From positions 29,721-93,720 of the forward strand of contig NZ_QOCB01000040.1 in the NCBI RefSeq assembly GCF_003318165.1: a DNA stretch of 64,000 nt, given 5' to 3'. The position numbers were made by a program, and so were the translations under genes. The stretch is from Psychromonas sp. B3M02 (GTDB lineage: Bacteria; Pseudomonadota; Gammaproteobacteria; Enterobacterales; Psychromonadaceae). Shown one piece after another: positions 28,154 to 36,391 of this stretch. A model generated the notes under the pieces. That model was not told the origin of the DNA. It ran no database searches and worked only from the letters and a program-made list of their open reading frames with translations. How positions within the stretch are numbered: position 1 is the stretch's first letter; every line of letters begins with the position of its first letter.

Positions 28154-29200
28154 ATGAACAATCAAAAAAATACCTTTACTAGTATTCCTGTTGTCGATGT
28201 CTCCGGATTATTTAGTGATGATAAACAGCAACGTGAAACAGTTGCACAAGAAATGGGTAAAGCAGCCGCGGACGTTGGTTTTTTATACATCACTGGTCAC
28301 GGTATTCCTAAACAGAAAATAGCTAACTTGCGCCTCGCGGCAAAACGCTTTTTTAGCCAGCCATTGGATACCAAAATGCAACACTACATTGGTGATTCTA
28401 AAACTCATAAAGGTTTTGTGCCTGAAGGTGAGGAAATTTATGGAACGGGTAAGCCAGATAATAAAGAAGCTTACGATGTGGGGTTTCCTGCCCCTAAAGA
28501 TAATCCATATGTATTAAATAACACCCCCTTAATCGGTGAAAATGAATGGCCTGCGTTAGCTGAATTTCGAGAGCCTATTTTAGATTATTACAATACGCTT
28601 TTTGCATTAGGTAGAAAATTGTTTTCTGGGTTTGCATTGGCACTGGGCTTAGAGGAAACCTATTTTGATAGCATGGTGACATGTCCCCCAGCTAAATTGC
28701 GTTTAATTCATTATCCATTCGATGAAAAGGTGGTTGATCGCCCGGGGATTGGTGCGCATACCGACTACGAATGTTTCACTATGTTATTAGCTGATCAACC
28801 TGGTTTAGAAGTTTTAAATGATGATGACGTGTGGGTCGATGCACCGCCGGTGACATTAGGTGATGAGGAAGCGTTTGTGATTAACATCGGTGACATGCTA
28901 GAAGTATTAACCGCTGGGAAGTTTGTTGCGACCTCTCACCGCGTTAGAAAAGTTGCCCACGAGCGTTATTCATTTCCATTGTTTTTTGCTTGTGATTACG
29001 ACACATTGGTTAAACCATTACCCCAATTTGACGATGGACAAAGTGAGTATAAAGAATTAAGTATTGGTGAGCATATGTATAGTCAAGCATTACAAACTTA
29101 TCGTTACTTACGAGAAAAAGTCGCAAAAGGTGAGTTGTCATTGCCAGAGCGAGCAACAGGTGTCGCCACCTTTGGGCATTTAAAGAAACAGAAAGGATAA
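28154..29200 (+). CDS. Fe(II)/2-oxoglutarate-type dioxygenase (isopenicillin N synthase family)
   Basis: 348 residues. An N-terminal DIOX_N domain ([21 protein letters not shown]) is followed by the jelly-roll core with the facial triad HTD ([10 protein letters not shown] near residue 201) and distal His (ATSHRV near 260), and the RYSFPLF segment that normally binds 2-oxoglutarate. It is predicted to hydroxylate or oxidatively cleave a small molecule, here probably the imported guanidino/amino compound. AAAGGA precedes the ATG. Confidence 0.88.
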   Translation: MNNQKNTFTSIPVVDVSGLFSDDKQQRETVAQEMGKAAADVGFLYITGHGIPKQKIANLRLAAKRFFSQPLDTKMQHYIGDSKTHKGFVPEGEEIYGTGKPDNKEAYDVGFPAPKDNPYVLNNTPLIGENEWPALAEFREPILDYYNTLFALGRKLFSGFALALGLEETYFDSMVTCPPAKLRLIHYPFDEKVVDRPGIGAHTDYECFTMLLADQPGLEVLNDDDVWVDAPPVTLGDEEAFVINIGDMLEVLTAGKFVATSHRVRKVAHERYSFPLFFACDYDTLVKPLPQFDDGQSEYKELSIGEHMYSQALQTYRYLREKVAKGELSLPERATGVATFGHLKKQKG

Positions 29201-29246
29201 CAAGAGAATACCTAACTTAAACGAATTTTTAACAAGGAGCATACTT

Positions 29247-30047
29247 ATGGAAAAGGCAAAAAAATTACTCACAACAACACTCATTGCAGCAGCAATTGGT
29301 ACAAGTTCAACCAGTGTTATGGCTGCATCAACACTCTCAGAAGGTAAGTTAACGGTTGGCATGGAGATCACTTATCCACCATTTGAGTCCTATGAAGGTG
29401 ATAAAGTTGTCGGGTTTGATCCTGAACTAACGGCACTATTAACCAATAAAATGGGAGTTGGTTATGAGTTTAGTGATAATAAATTCACAGGATTGATTTT
29501 GGGTCTAGGGGCGAATAAATTTGATGCAGTGATCTCGGGTATGTATATCATTCCAGATCGCCTGAAAAAAGCCGACGCAATTCCCTATGCGAAAACGGGC
29601 GCTTCCATTATGGTGCCTAAAAACAGTGATATTCAACCTAAAACCGGTGAAGATTTATGTGGTGTTAAAGTAGGCCTGCAACAAGGAACGACCTGGGTTA
29701 AGACTCTAAATGATTTATCCACTTCATATTGCGTGAAAAATGGTCTTAAACCTATCATAGTTCAAGAGTTTCCAACGGCACCTGAAGTGACACAAGCGAT
29801 GATGTCAGGGAATGTACAGGCTCAACTTGAAATTGCTGGTGCCGCAACCATGTTTGTAGAGCGTACTAAAGGGCGTGTTCAAATTAGTTCAGATACGCTT
29901 GTTTTCCCTCAAACATTGGGCATCTACATCAAAAAAGGCAATGAGCAGTTAAAAGTGGAATTAGAAAAAGCGATGGCTGAAATTAAAGCCGACGGCTCTT
30001 ATCAGCAGTTAATTACAAAATATGAATTATCGCCAGTGAGTGAATAA
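29247..30047 (+). CDS. ABC transporter substrate-binding protein, polar amino acid family
   Basis: 266 residues. Signal peptide of ~26 residues ending SVMAAS, then LTVGMEITYPPFESYEGDKVVGFDPEL, the standard family-3 opening, and VGLQQGTTWVKTL in lobe 2. AAGGAG precedes the ATG. It is the periplasmic receptor for the fused permease/ATPase that follows; by context the ligand is the compound broken down by the surrounding enzymes. Confidence 0.9.
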   Translation: MEKAKKLLTTTLIAAAIGTSSTSVMAASTLSEGKLTVGMEITYPPFESYEGDKVVGFDPELTALLTNKMGVGYEFSDNKFTGLILGLGANKFDAVISGMYIIPDRLKKADAIPYAKTGASIMVPKNSDIQPKTGEDLCGVKVGLQQGTTWVKTLNDLSTSYCVKNGLKPIIVQEFPTAPEVTQAMMSGNVQAQLEIAGAATMFVERTKGRVQISSDTLVFPQTLGIYIKKGNEQLKVELEKAMAEIKADGSYQQLITKYELSPVSE

Positions 30048-30054
30048 TTTGAGA

Positions 30055-30078
30055 TAGCTATGGCGAAGGCCATAGCTA
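30055..30078 (+). repeat. strong stem-loop between binding-protein and permease genes
   Basis: TAGCTATGGC and GCCATAGCTA are perfect 10-bp arms with a GAAG tetraloop, 7 bases after the binding-protein stop. No immediate T run follows. Such intercistronic hairpins often protect the 3' end of binding-protein mRNA and so raise its level over the permease. Confidence 0.75.
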
Positions 30079-30105
30079 CTTAATCTGTTTTATATGCCAT
30101 ATTGG

Positions 30106-30126
30106 CTAGAAGTTATTGGCTTCTAG
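30106..30126 (+). repeat. hairpin touching the permease ribosome site
   Basis: CTAGAAG and CTTCTAG are perfect 7-bp arms around TTATTGG. The last base of the stem is the first base of the GAGGA ribosome site (30126-30130) of the permease/ATPase gene at 30137, so folding could limit its translation. Confidence 0.55.
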
Positions 30127-30136
30127 AGGAGTTGTT

Positions 30137-31666
30137 ATGAGTTTAGATTGGCAGTATTTCTTTTCACTGTTTACCCTATCTGCTTTCTATGAAGCTTGTG
30201 TTGTAGTGATTTTGTTGAGTGTGTTAGCGTGGACAATTGGTGCTGTATTAGGCTTTGTTGTCGCTTGTGCTAAGTTATCTGATAAAAAATGGTTATCAAT
30301 ACCAACCTCTGTGTTTGTTTGGTTTTTCCGTAGTGTGCCTTTATTAGTGGTACTCGTGTTTGTTTATAATATGCCACAGTTATTTCCTTCTACCGGCGCT
30401 TACCTTGGCGTGCCTTTTTTTGCTGGGTTAGTCAGCTTGGTTGTTACTGAAGCTGCTTATATGGCGGAGATACACCGTAGTGGTTTATTATCTGTTGCTA
30501 AAGGGCAAAAAGAAGCTGGGCATGCGTTGAGCATTGGTTTCTTTGGTATTCAACGTATTATTATTATTCCGCAAGCCGTTCGAGTCTCTATGCCTGCGAT
30601 GATCAATGAGTTTGTGACTATCATTAAATTAAGCTCGTTAGTTTCTGCGATCTCTTTGTCGGAAATTTTACAAGTTGGCCAACGACTTTATTCTCAAAAC
30701 TTCTTAGTATTAGAAACCTTATTAGCAGTAGCGGTTTATTATGTAGCGATTGTGACTATTTTTAGCTCTATTTTGCATTGGGCTGAAAAGAAAATGGATA
30801 TTCCTTCGCGCTCTCCTGAAGCCCTGTCAGATGAACAGTGTGCGCGTTTAAGAGGTCAAGCAAAGGCGATTGGTAGTACTGCTATTGATCCAACTCAAAG
30901 AGGTGTGCCTAATGCATTATCTTTACGTCAAATTAAAAAATCATACGGGCAGCATGAGGTACTTAAAGGAATTAACCTCAATGTAAAACCTGGCGAGGTA
31001 TTAAGTATTATTGGGCCTTCAGGTTCAGGCAAAACAACGCTAATTAGAACGATTAATGACCTAGAGAAGATCGATAATGGCGAAATAGTCTTGTTTGGTG
31101 AAGATTTTATTAAGCCTAAACAAGAAAGTATTAAGCGTGATGTTTACCAAGGTATTAAACGTATTGGCATGGTGTTTCAATCATTTAATTTATTTCCGCA
31201 CAAAACTGTATTGCAGAATATTATGATAGCGCCTCATTATCACGATAAAAATAGCACGATAAAAGAGACAAAAGCACAAGCTTTGTTTTTATTAGACCGT
31301 GTTGGTTTATTAGCACATGCCCATAAATATCCCCATCAACTTTCTGGGGGGCAACAGCAGCGTGTTGCCATTGCTCGTGCGTTAGCGATGTCGCCTGATA
31401 TTATGTTATTTGATGAGCCAACTTCAGCTTTAGACCCAGAAATGGTAGGCGAAGTATTAAAAGTAATTCAAGATTTAGCCAAAGAGGGGATGACGATGAT
31501 CATCGTGACACATGAAATGGAGTTTGCTTTGTCGGTATCAGATCGTGTCATTATGATGGAGGAGGGCGTAGTGCAAGTCGATGCAAGTCCTAATGACATT
31601 ATTAACAATCCTAATCAGAGTGCGAGCTTTGAACGTATTAAAGAATTTATGGGGAAAACTGCCTAA
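30137..31666 (+). CDS. fused amino-acid ABC transporter permease and ATPase
   Basis: 509 residues combining two subunits normally made separately. Residues ~1-235 are a HisM/GlnP-type permease with the EAA loop [25 protein letters not shown]; after a linker (~235-258), residues ~262-505 form an ABC ATPase with Walker [10 protein letters not shown], signature QLSGGQQQR, Walker [15 protein letters not shown] and VTHEME. ATG 30137 is chosen because GAGGA precedes it; an upstream TTG is unlikely. It partners the binding protein at 29247. The stop overlaps the next start (TAATG). Confidence 0.9.
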   Translation: MSLDWQYFFSLFTLSAFYEACVVVILLSVLAWTIGAVLGFVVACAKLSDKKWLSIPTSVFVWFFRSVPLLVVLVFVYNMPQLFPSTGAYLGVPFFAGLVSLVVTEAAYMAEIHRSGLLSVAKGQKEAGHALSIGFFGIQRIIIIPQAVRVSMPAMINEFVTIIKLSSLVSAISLSEILQVGQRLYSQNFLVLETLLAVAVYYVAIVTIFSSILHWAEKKMDIPSRSPEALSDEQCARLRGQAKAIGSTAIDPTQRGVPNALSLRQIKKSYGQHEVLKGINLNVKPGEVLSIIGPSGSGKTTLIRTINDLEKIDNGEIVLFGEDFIKPKQESIKRDVYQGIKRIGMVFQSFNLFPHKTVLQNIMIAPHYHDKNSTIKETKAQALFLLDRVGLLAHAHKYPHQLSGGQQQRVAIARALAMSPDIMLFDEPTSALDPEMVGEVLKVIQDLAKEGMTMIIVTHEMEFALSVSDRVIMMEEGVVQVDASPNDIINNPNQSASFERIKEFMGKTA

Positions 31667-32397
31667 TGGACGCAAAAGAACAAAAATTACGCCTAGATTT
31701 AGCCGCTGCTTATCGTTTAGCAGCGATGTTTGGTTGGGAAGATACGTTATACACACACTTTTCGGTGCGCTTACCAGGGGAAGGCGAGCCTCGATTTTTA
31801 ATTAATCCATTTGGATTGATGTTTGATGAGGTCACCGCGAGTAATTTAATTGTGGTGAATGCTCAGGGTGAGATTATTAGTGGAGATGCAAAATATAACC
31901 CTGCAGGGTTTACCATTCACAGTGCCGTGCACAACGCACGCGATGATGCTCACTGCGTTATTCACACGCATACTTTAGCGGGAATGGCGGTCGCGGCTTG
32001 TGAGAAAGGGTTAATGAATCTTAATCAAATCAGTGCTGAGTTTCATCAACAAGTGGGTTATCACGAATACGAAGGTGTAGCGTTTAATTTAGATGAAAGA
32101 GAGCGCATTCAAGCTTCACTGGGTAACAATATGGCACTTATTTTAAAAAGTCATGGATTATTGAGTGTCGGTGAAACAGTGGCAGATGCTTTTCAAATTA
32201 TGTTTTATTTGAATAAAGCGTGTGAAATTCAATTAGCAGTAGGTCAAATGTCGGGCTTATCTTCTATTGATATTATTCCAGATAAGTTAGCAAGTTATGT
32301 CTCAGGGCAGTTTAAAAAAGTAGCTCATGAACGACAGATCGTATGGGATGCATGGTTAAGGAAGCTTGACCGTATCGATCCATCTTATAAGGAGTAA
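31666..32397 (+). CDS. class II aldolase/adducin-family protein
   Basis: 243 residues. The zinc-binding histidines appear in CVIHTHTLAGMA (near residue 103) and LKSHGLLSVGE (near 163), with an N-terminal THFSVR typical of the fuculose-phosphate-aldolase/adducin fold. Some members are true aldolases, others decarboxylases or epimerases. Start overlaps the transporter stop. It is probably a late step of the island's pathway; the substrate is unknown. Confidence 0.85.
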   Translation: MDAKEQKLRLDLAAAYRLAAMFGWEDTLYTHFSVRLPGEGEPRFLINPFGLMFDEVTASNLIVVNAQGEIISGDAKYNPAGFTIHSAVHNARDDAHCVIHTHTLAGMAVAACEKGLMNLNQISAEFHQQVGYHEYEGVAFNLDERERIQASLGNNMALILKSHGLLSVGETVADAFQIMFYLNKACEIQLAVGQMSGLSSIDIIPDKLASYVSGQFKKVAHERQIVWDAWLRKLDRIDPSYKE

Positions 32398-32399
32398 TC

Positions 32400-33281
32400 A
32401 TGAAGCCTATTGTATTAAGCATGATTGATAATGAAGCCTTAACAGAGGAATTACTTCTTTGTGCAAAGGAACACCATCCTGAAGTTGAATGGGTATTACC
32501 TGATAACCCTTTAGCAAGGCAAGCAAAAATAGCGGCCTGTTGGTATCCACCAAGTACTATTTTAAAGGATTACCCTGAATTAACCTGCCTGTATTCAGTG
32601 GGAGCAGGAGTAGATAATTTAGGTGATTTGCTGGATTCTGGTGTTGAAATTTCGCGCATTGTTGATGATGGGCAAAAGCTAGGTATGTTTGAATATGTGC
32701 TGTGGGGCGTTTTATATTATCAACGAGATATGGATAAATACCATCAAGATAACCAGTTAAAACAATGGAACCCATTGCCGCAACGTTCGATGCAAAATAT
32801 TAAAGTAGGTATTTTGGGCTTAGGTGAGTTGGGGGGATATGTTGGAGAAAAATTAGCCGCAATGGGCTATCAAGTTTCTGGTTGGTCGAGAACAAAAAAG
32901 CATATTGAAGGGGTTATTAGCTATTCTGGTCAAGATGCGCTGCCAGAGTTATTGGAGGACCTAGATATATTGGTTAATTTATTACCGTTAAATCCAGAAA
33001 CAAAGGGGATGTTGAATCTTGCTCTTCTTTCAAAATTACCCAGTAAAGCAGCTTTGATTCATTGTGGACGCGGTGACCATTTAGTGGAAGGTGACTTAGA
33101 GGAGCTGCTTAATAGCAACCGTCTCCGCGGTGCGATACTAGATGTTTTTTCTACCGAGCCATTACCAAAGGAAAGCAATCTAATGGCAATGGATAAAGTA
33201 TTTGTTACGCCTCATATCGCTTCTAGTGCAAGCAATGAAAGCATTGTTTCACAAGTCTCACAATTTAGCTTAACGTTATGA
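32400..33281 (+). CDS. 2-hydroxyacid dehydrogenase (GhrA-like), possibly C-terminally truncated by frameshift
   Basis: 293 residues, D-isomer-specific 2-hydroxyacid dehydrogenase. NAD motif GLGELGGYVGEKL near residue 142, catalytic-type segments ALIHCGRGDHLVEGDL (~220) and DVFSTEPLP (~245), and VTPHIAS with the catalytic His. The family reduces glyoxylate or hydroxypyruvate. The protein ends at VSQFSLTL, about 17 residues short of the usual tail. The -1 frame from 33269 continues LNVMKGDVMRLLERQCND to a stop at 33325, resembling that tail, so a one-base deletion is possible. Confidence 0.82.
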   Translation: MKPIVLSMIDNEALTEELLLCAKEHHPEVEWVLPDNPLARQAKIAACWYPPSTILKDYPELTCLYSVGAGVDNLGDLLDSGVEISRIVDDGQKLGMFEYVLWGVLYYQRDMDKYHQDNQLKQWNPLPQRSMQNIKVGILGLGELGGYVGEKLAAMGYQVSGWSRTKKHIEGVISYSGQDALPELLEDLDILVNLLPLNPETKGMLNLALLSKLPSKAALIHCGRGDHLVEGDLEELLNSNRLRGAILDVFSTEPLPKESNLMAMDKVFVTPHIASSASNESIVSQVSQFSLTL

Positions 33282-33298
33282 AGGGTGATGTTATGCGT

Positions 33299-34111
33299 TT
33301 ATTGGAACGCCAGTGCAACGACTAAAGATTGCACTAAGCAAAGTGACGCTGACTGTGATCTAAAAGCGTCCACTTTACCTTCATTGACGACAAAACAGAC
33401 ATCACTCCAAGCGGCCAAAGGGCTCATTTTACTGTCTGTGATGATTATTTGCTTGGCTCCTTTTTGTGAGACGGACTCAGTTAACACCTGTGTTTCTTTC
33501 GCATAGGGACTAAAGCTGATCGACAATAGCACATCATTAGTACCGATCATTGATGCCTGTTCATCAAACATGCCACCTAACCCATCGAGTAAAAAAGTTT
33601 TTCGGCCTACGTGACGCAAAGCATAAGTTAAATAAGCAGCTGTACTATATGAACGTCGCAAACCAAGAATATAAATATTTTCAGCATTACTTAAGATATT
33701 TACCGCCAACGTTAATTGCTGTTCAGAGGCTTGTGTTGCTAATTGGTGCATTGCTTCAGAATTAACACGTGCAAATTCTTGTAAAATTGGTAATGGTTTT
33801 TCTAATGATGTTGTATTGTTCTCTTTATACAAACGTGCTCTATCGGTATAGCTTGTTGTCTCTTCAATTAAGTCTTGTCTAAATAATTTTTTTATTTCAT
33901 TGAAACCTGAAAACTCAAAAGCTTTTGCAAAGCGAATTAAAGTGGAAGGAGGTACGTTTGCTTGTGTGGCAATTGTCGCAATCGTATCAAAAGCAAGACT
34001 CTGATTGTTTTCTAAAACATAACTTGCTACTTGCTGTAATCGTTTACTCAAGGTTGCATATTGCGTATTAATTTGTGCTTGTAGTTGAGCAATATTGGTA
34101 GCAGCTGTCAT
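33299..34111 (-). CDS. iolR: RpiR-family transcriptional regulator (candidate inositol regulator)
   Basis: 270 residues. The N-terminal RpiR/HTH_6 domain (~1-78) has IATIATQANVPPSTLIRFAKAFEFSGFNEIKKLF. A SIS sugar-phosphate-binding domain follows (~120-260; YILGLRRSYSTAAYL, VLLSISFSPYAKET). It is divergent from the iolC-DUF2090 gene with operator-like palindromes between them, so it probably represses inositol genes and responds to a phosphorylated intermediate. AAGGA precedes the ATG. The symbol is by context; a second RpiR gene at 53710 could share or take this role. Confidence 0.85.
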   Translation of the reverse strand: MTAATNIAQLQAQINTQYATLSKRLQQVASYVLENNQSLAFDTIATIATQANVPPSTLIRFAKAFEFSGFNEIKKLFRQDLIEETTSYTDRARLYKENNTTSLEKPLPILQEFARVNSEAMHQLATQASEQQLTLAVNILSNAENIYILGLRRSYSTAAYLTYALRHVGRKTFLLDGLGGMFDEQASMIGTNDVLLSISFSPYAKETQVLTESVSQKGAKQIIITDSKMSPLAAWSDVCFVVNEGKVDAFRSQSASLCLVQSLVVALAFQ

Positions 34112-34145
34112 TATATTTCCTTAAATGAGTCAACAATGAACTATT

Positions 34146-34172
34146 TATTTCATATTAACATAGTATGAAATA
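34146..34172. promoter_or_regulatory. inverted repeat upstream of the rpiR gene
   Basis: TATTTCATA and TATGAAATA are perfect 9-bp arms separated by 9 bases, 35 bases upstream of the rpiR start. The half-sites are those of the TGAAA...TTTCA operator but in the opposite (everted) order, which suits autoregulation by the divergent regulator. Confidence 0.55.
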
Positions 34173-34254
34173 CATAAATTTCAATCAATATAACGAAATT
34201 ACAGCAAGTTAGATACCTTACTTTTTTTAACAATCTCACACTTAATACTTTAAG

Positions 34255-34270
34255 TGAAATAAAAATTTCA
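34255..34270. promoter_or_regulatory. inositol-regulon operator site 1
   Basis: TGAAATAAAAATTTCA, a 16-bp palindrome of form TGAAAW-N4-WTTTCA, in the divergent rpiR/iolC promoter region. A second site follows 30 bp (three helical turns) downstream. Confidence 0.7.
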
Positions 34271-34284
34271 ATTTAAGTTGATTT

Positions 34285-34300
34285 TGAAAATTTTATTTCA
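34285..34300. promoter_or_regulatory. inositol-regulon operator site 2
   Basis: TGAAAATTTTATTTCA, same 16-bp pattern, exactly 30 bp from site 1 and about 83 bases upstream of the iolC-DUF2090 start. Confidence 0.7.
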
Positions 34301-34382
34301 TAAAGTGCGTTGAGATTCAGCGAAAATAGATTCAAACGAAATAGGCTGAAAAGACAAATTGCTATATTTGGAGTGACTGACC

Positions 34383-36320
34383 ATGCCAACATCAATACCA
34401 ACAGCAGAACACACGAAAACCTTAGATCTTATTTGTATGGGACGAGTTGCAGTAGATTTTTATGGGCAACAAATAGGTTCACGCCTTGAGGATATGTCTT
34501 CATTTTCAAAGTACCTAGGTGGATCTTCAGGTAATGTTGCTTATGGCACAGCAATACAAGGCTTGAGATCATCAATGCTCGCACGCGTCGGGGATGAGCA
34601 TATGGGGCGTTTTATAAAGGAAGAGCTTGATCGTGTGGGAGTGGATACGCGTTACTTAATTAAAGACCAGCAACGTTTAACTGCATTGGTTATCTTAGGT
34701 ATTAAAGATGCAGATACCTTCCCGCTTATTTTTTATCGTGATAATTGTGCTGATATGGCAATTACAGCTGATGATGTGCAAGAAAAGTATATTGCCTCTG
34801 CACGTTGTTTAGCGATTACAGGGACTCATTTGTCCAATCCGCAAACGCGTGAAGCGGTACTGACAGCATTAAAGTATGCCAAACGGCATGCAGTTAAAAC
34901 CGTACTGGATATCGACTACCGCCCTATTTTATGGGGCCTTACTTCTCTAGGTGATGGTGAAACCCGCTTTATTGCATCGTCATCAGTGACTCAACAACTA
35001 CAAGATGTTTTACACCTATTCGATCTGATTGTAGGCACGGAGGAGGAGTTTCATATTGCAGGCGGTAAAATGGAAACGATTAAAGCCTTACAACAGGTAC
35101 GTGAAGTTAGCCAAGCAGAATTGGTGTGTAAACGTGGGCCGCTAGGGTGTTCTGTTTTTTCTGGAGACATTCCAAATACGTTAGATGATGGTATTACGGT
35201 TCAAGGTGTACGAGTAGAGGTGCTAAACGTATTAGGCGCAGGCGATGCTTTTATATCCGGTCTATTACGCGGTTATTTAAAGGGAGAAAGTTGGGAGCGG
35301 TCTTGTTCCTATGCTAATGCCTGTGGTGCATTGGTTGTTTCACGCCATGGTTGTGCGCCGGCAATGCCTTCAAAAGAAGAGTTAGATAATTATCTACTAC
35401 GTGTTGATCAAGTGCCGCGCCCTGATTTAGATAGTCAATTAACTCACTTACATCGCGTTACTACACGTAGAAAAGAATGGCCTGAGTTGTGTGTATTAGC
35501 TTTTGATCACCGCAGTCAATTGTTAGAGATGGCTAATCACTTCAAAGCAGATCTGTCTCGCATCGAGCACTTAAAACAACTCATTTTTAGCGCTAGTCAA
35601 GAGACGGTGAAGGAAGCAGGCTTATCAGGTAAGGGCGGCATATTATGTGATAGTCGCTTTGGGCAATCGGTATTAAATGAAGCAACGGGTAGCGGTACTT
35701 GGATAGGTCGGCCAATCGAACTGCCAGGCTCTCGTCCGCTGATGTTAGAACATGGCAACATTGGATCTCAGTTAGTGAATTGGCCTGTAGAGCATGTTGT
35801 TAAATGCTTAGTTTTTTGTCACCCAGAAGATAGTGAGCATATACAGTCAGAGCAGGAAAAGACAGTAAAAGAAGTGTTTGAGGCCTGTTGTTTGTCAGGG
35901 CATGAGTTGCTTTTAGAAGTTATTTTACCAAAAGACATGCCACAAGGTGACCAATATTATGTGGCGCTACTAACACGTTTATACGAGTTGGGGATTAAGC
36001 CAGACTGGTGGAAATTACCACCTTTAAGCGCTGCATCATGGGCACAAATAAGCGAACTTATTGATGCTAATGACACTCATTGCCGAGGTGTTGTTTTATT
36101 AGGATTAGATATGCCCATGGAGCAACTGAGGTCGGGGTTTGATAGTGCATCACAGTGTAAGTGGGTAAAAGGCTTTGCTGTAGGGCGTACTATTTTTGGT
36201 GAACCGTCACGAGCATGGTTTGCTAATGATATTGACGATATCACGTTAATTACAGAAATAAAGCGTAACTATCTCGCCATTATTCAAGCATGGCAAGCTC
36301 GTAAAAAGCACAGTGATTAA
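34383..36320 (+). CDS. iolC: 5-dehydro-2-deoxygluconokinase fused to DUF2090 (IolC-DUF2090)
   Basis: 645 residues. The N-terminal ~330 residues are a PfkB/ribokinase-type kinase (GGSSGNVAYG near 47; catalytic VLGAGDAFISGLLRG near 285), predicted to phosphorylate 5-dehydro-2-deoxygluconate in inositol catabolism. Residues ~340-640 are DUF2090, an aldolase-like domain (CVLAFDHRSQLLEMA; GFAVGRTIFGEP) that in this fusion is thought to supply the next, aldolase step. It is the first gene behind two operator palindromes, with iolA 70 bases downstream. A stand-alone IolC is also encoded at 50898. Confidence 0.9.
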   Translation: MPTSIPTAEHTKTLDLICMGRVAVDFYGQQIGSRLEDMSSFSKYLGGSSGNVAYGTAIQGLRSSMLARVGDEHMGRFIKEELDRVGVDTRYLIKDQQRLTALVILGIKDADTFPLIFYRDNCADMAITADDVQEKYIASARCLAITGTHLSNPQTREAVLTALKYAKRHAVKTVLDIDYRPILWGLTSLGDGETRFIASSSVTQQLQDVLHLFDLIVGTEEEFHIAGGKMETIKALQQVREVSQAELVCKRGPLGCSVFSGDIPNTLDDGITVQGVRVEVLNVLGAGDAFISGLLRGYLKGESWERSCSYANACGALVVSRHGCAPAMPSKEELDNYLLRVDQVPRPDLDSQLTHLHRVTTRRKEWPELCVLAFDHRSQLLEMANHFKADLSRIEHLKQLIFSASQETVKEAGLSGKGGILCDSRFGQSVLNEATGSGTWIGRPIELPGSRPLMLEHGNIGSQLVNWPVEHVVKCLVFCHPEDSEHIQSEQEKTVKEVFEACCLSGHELLLEVILPKDMPQGDQYYVALLTRLYELGIKPDWWKLPPLSAASWAQISELIDANDTHCRGVVLLGLDMPMEQLRSGFDSASQCKWVKGFAVGRTIFGEPSRAWFANDIDDITLITEIKRNYLAIIQAWQARKKHSD

Positions 36321-36391
36321 ATTCATCGTTAGCGACATGATGCATTAACTTATCACGCTATCATTTATCGTATGTTGTAAGGAACTTACTT

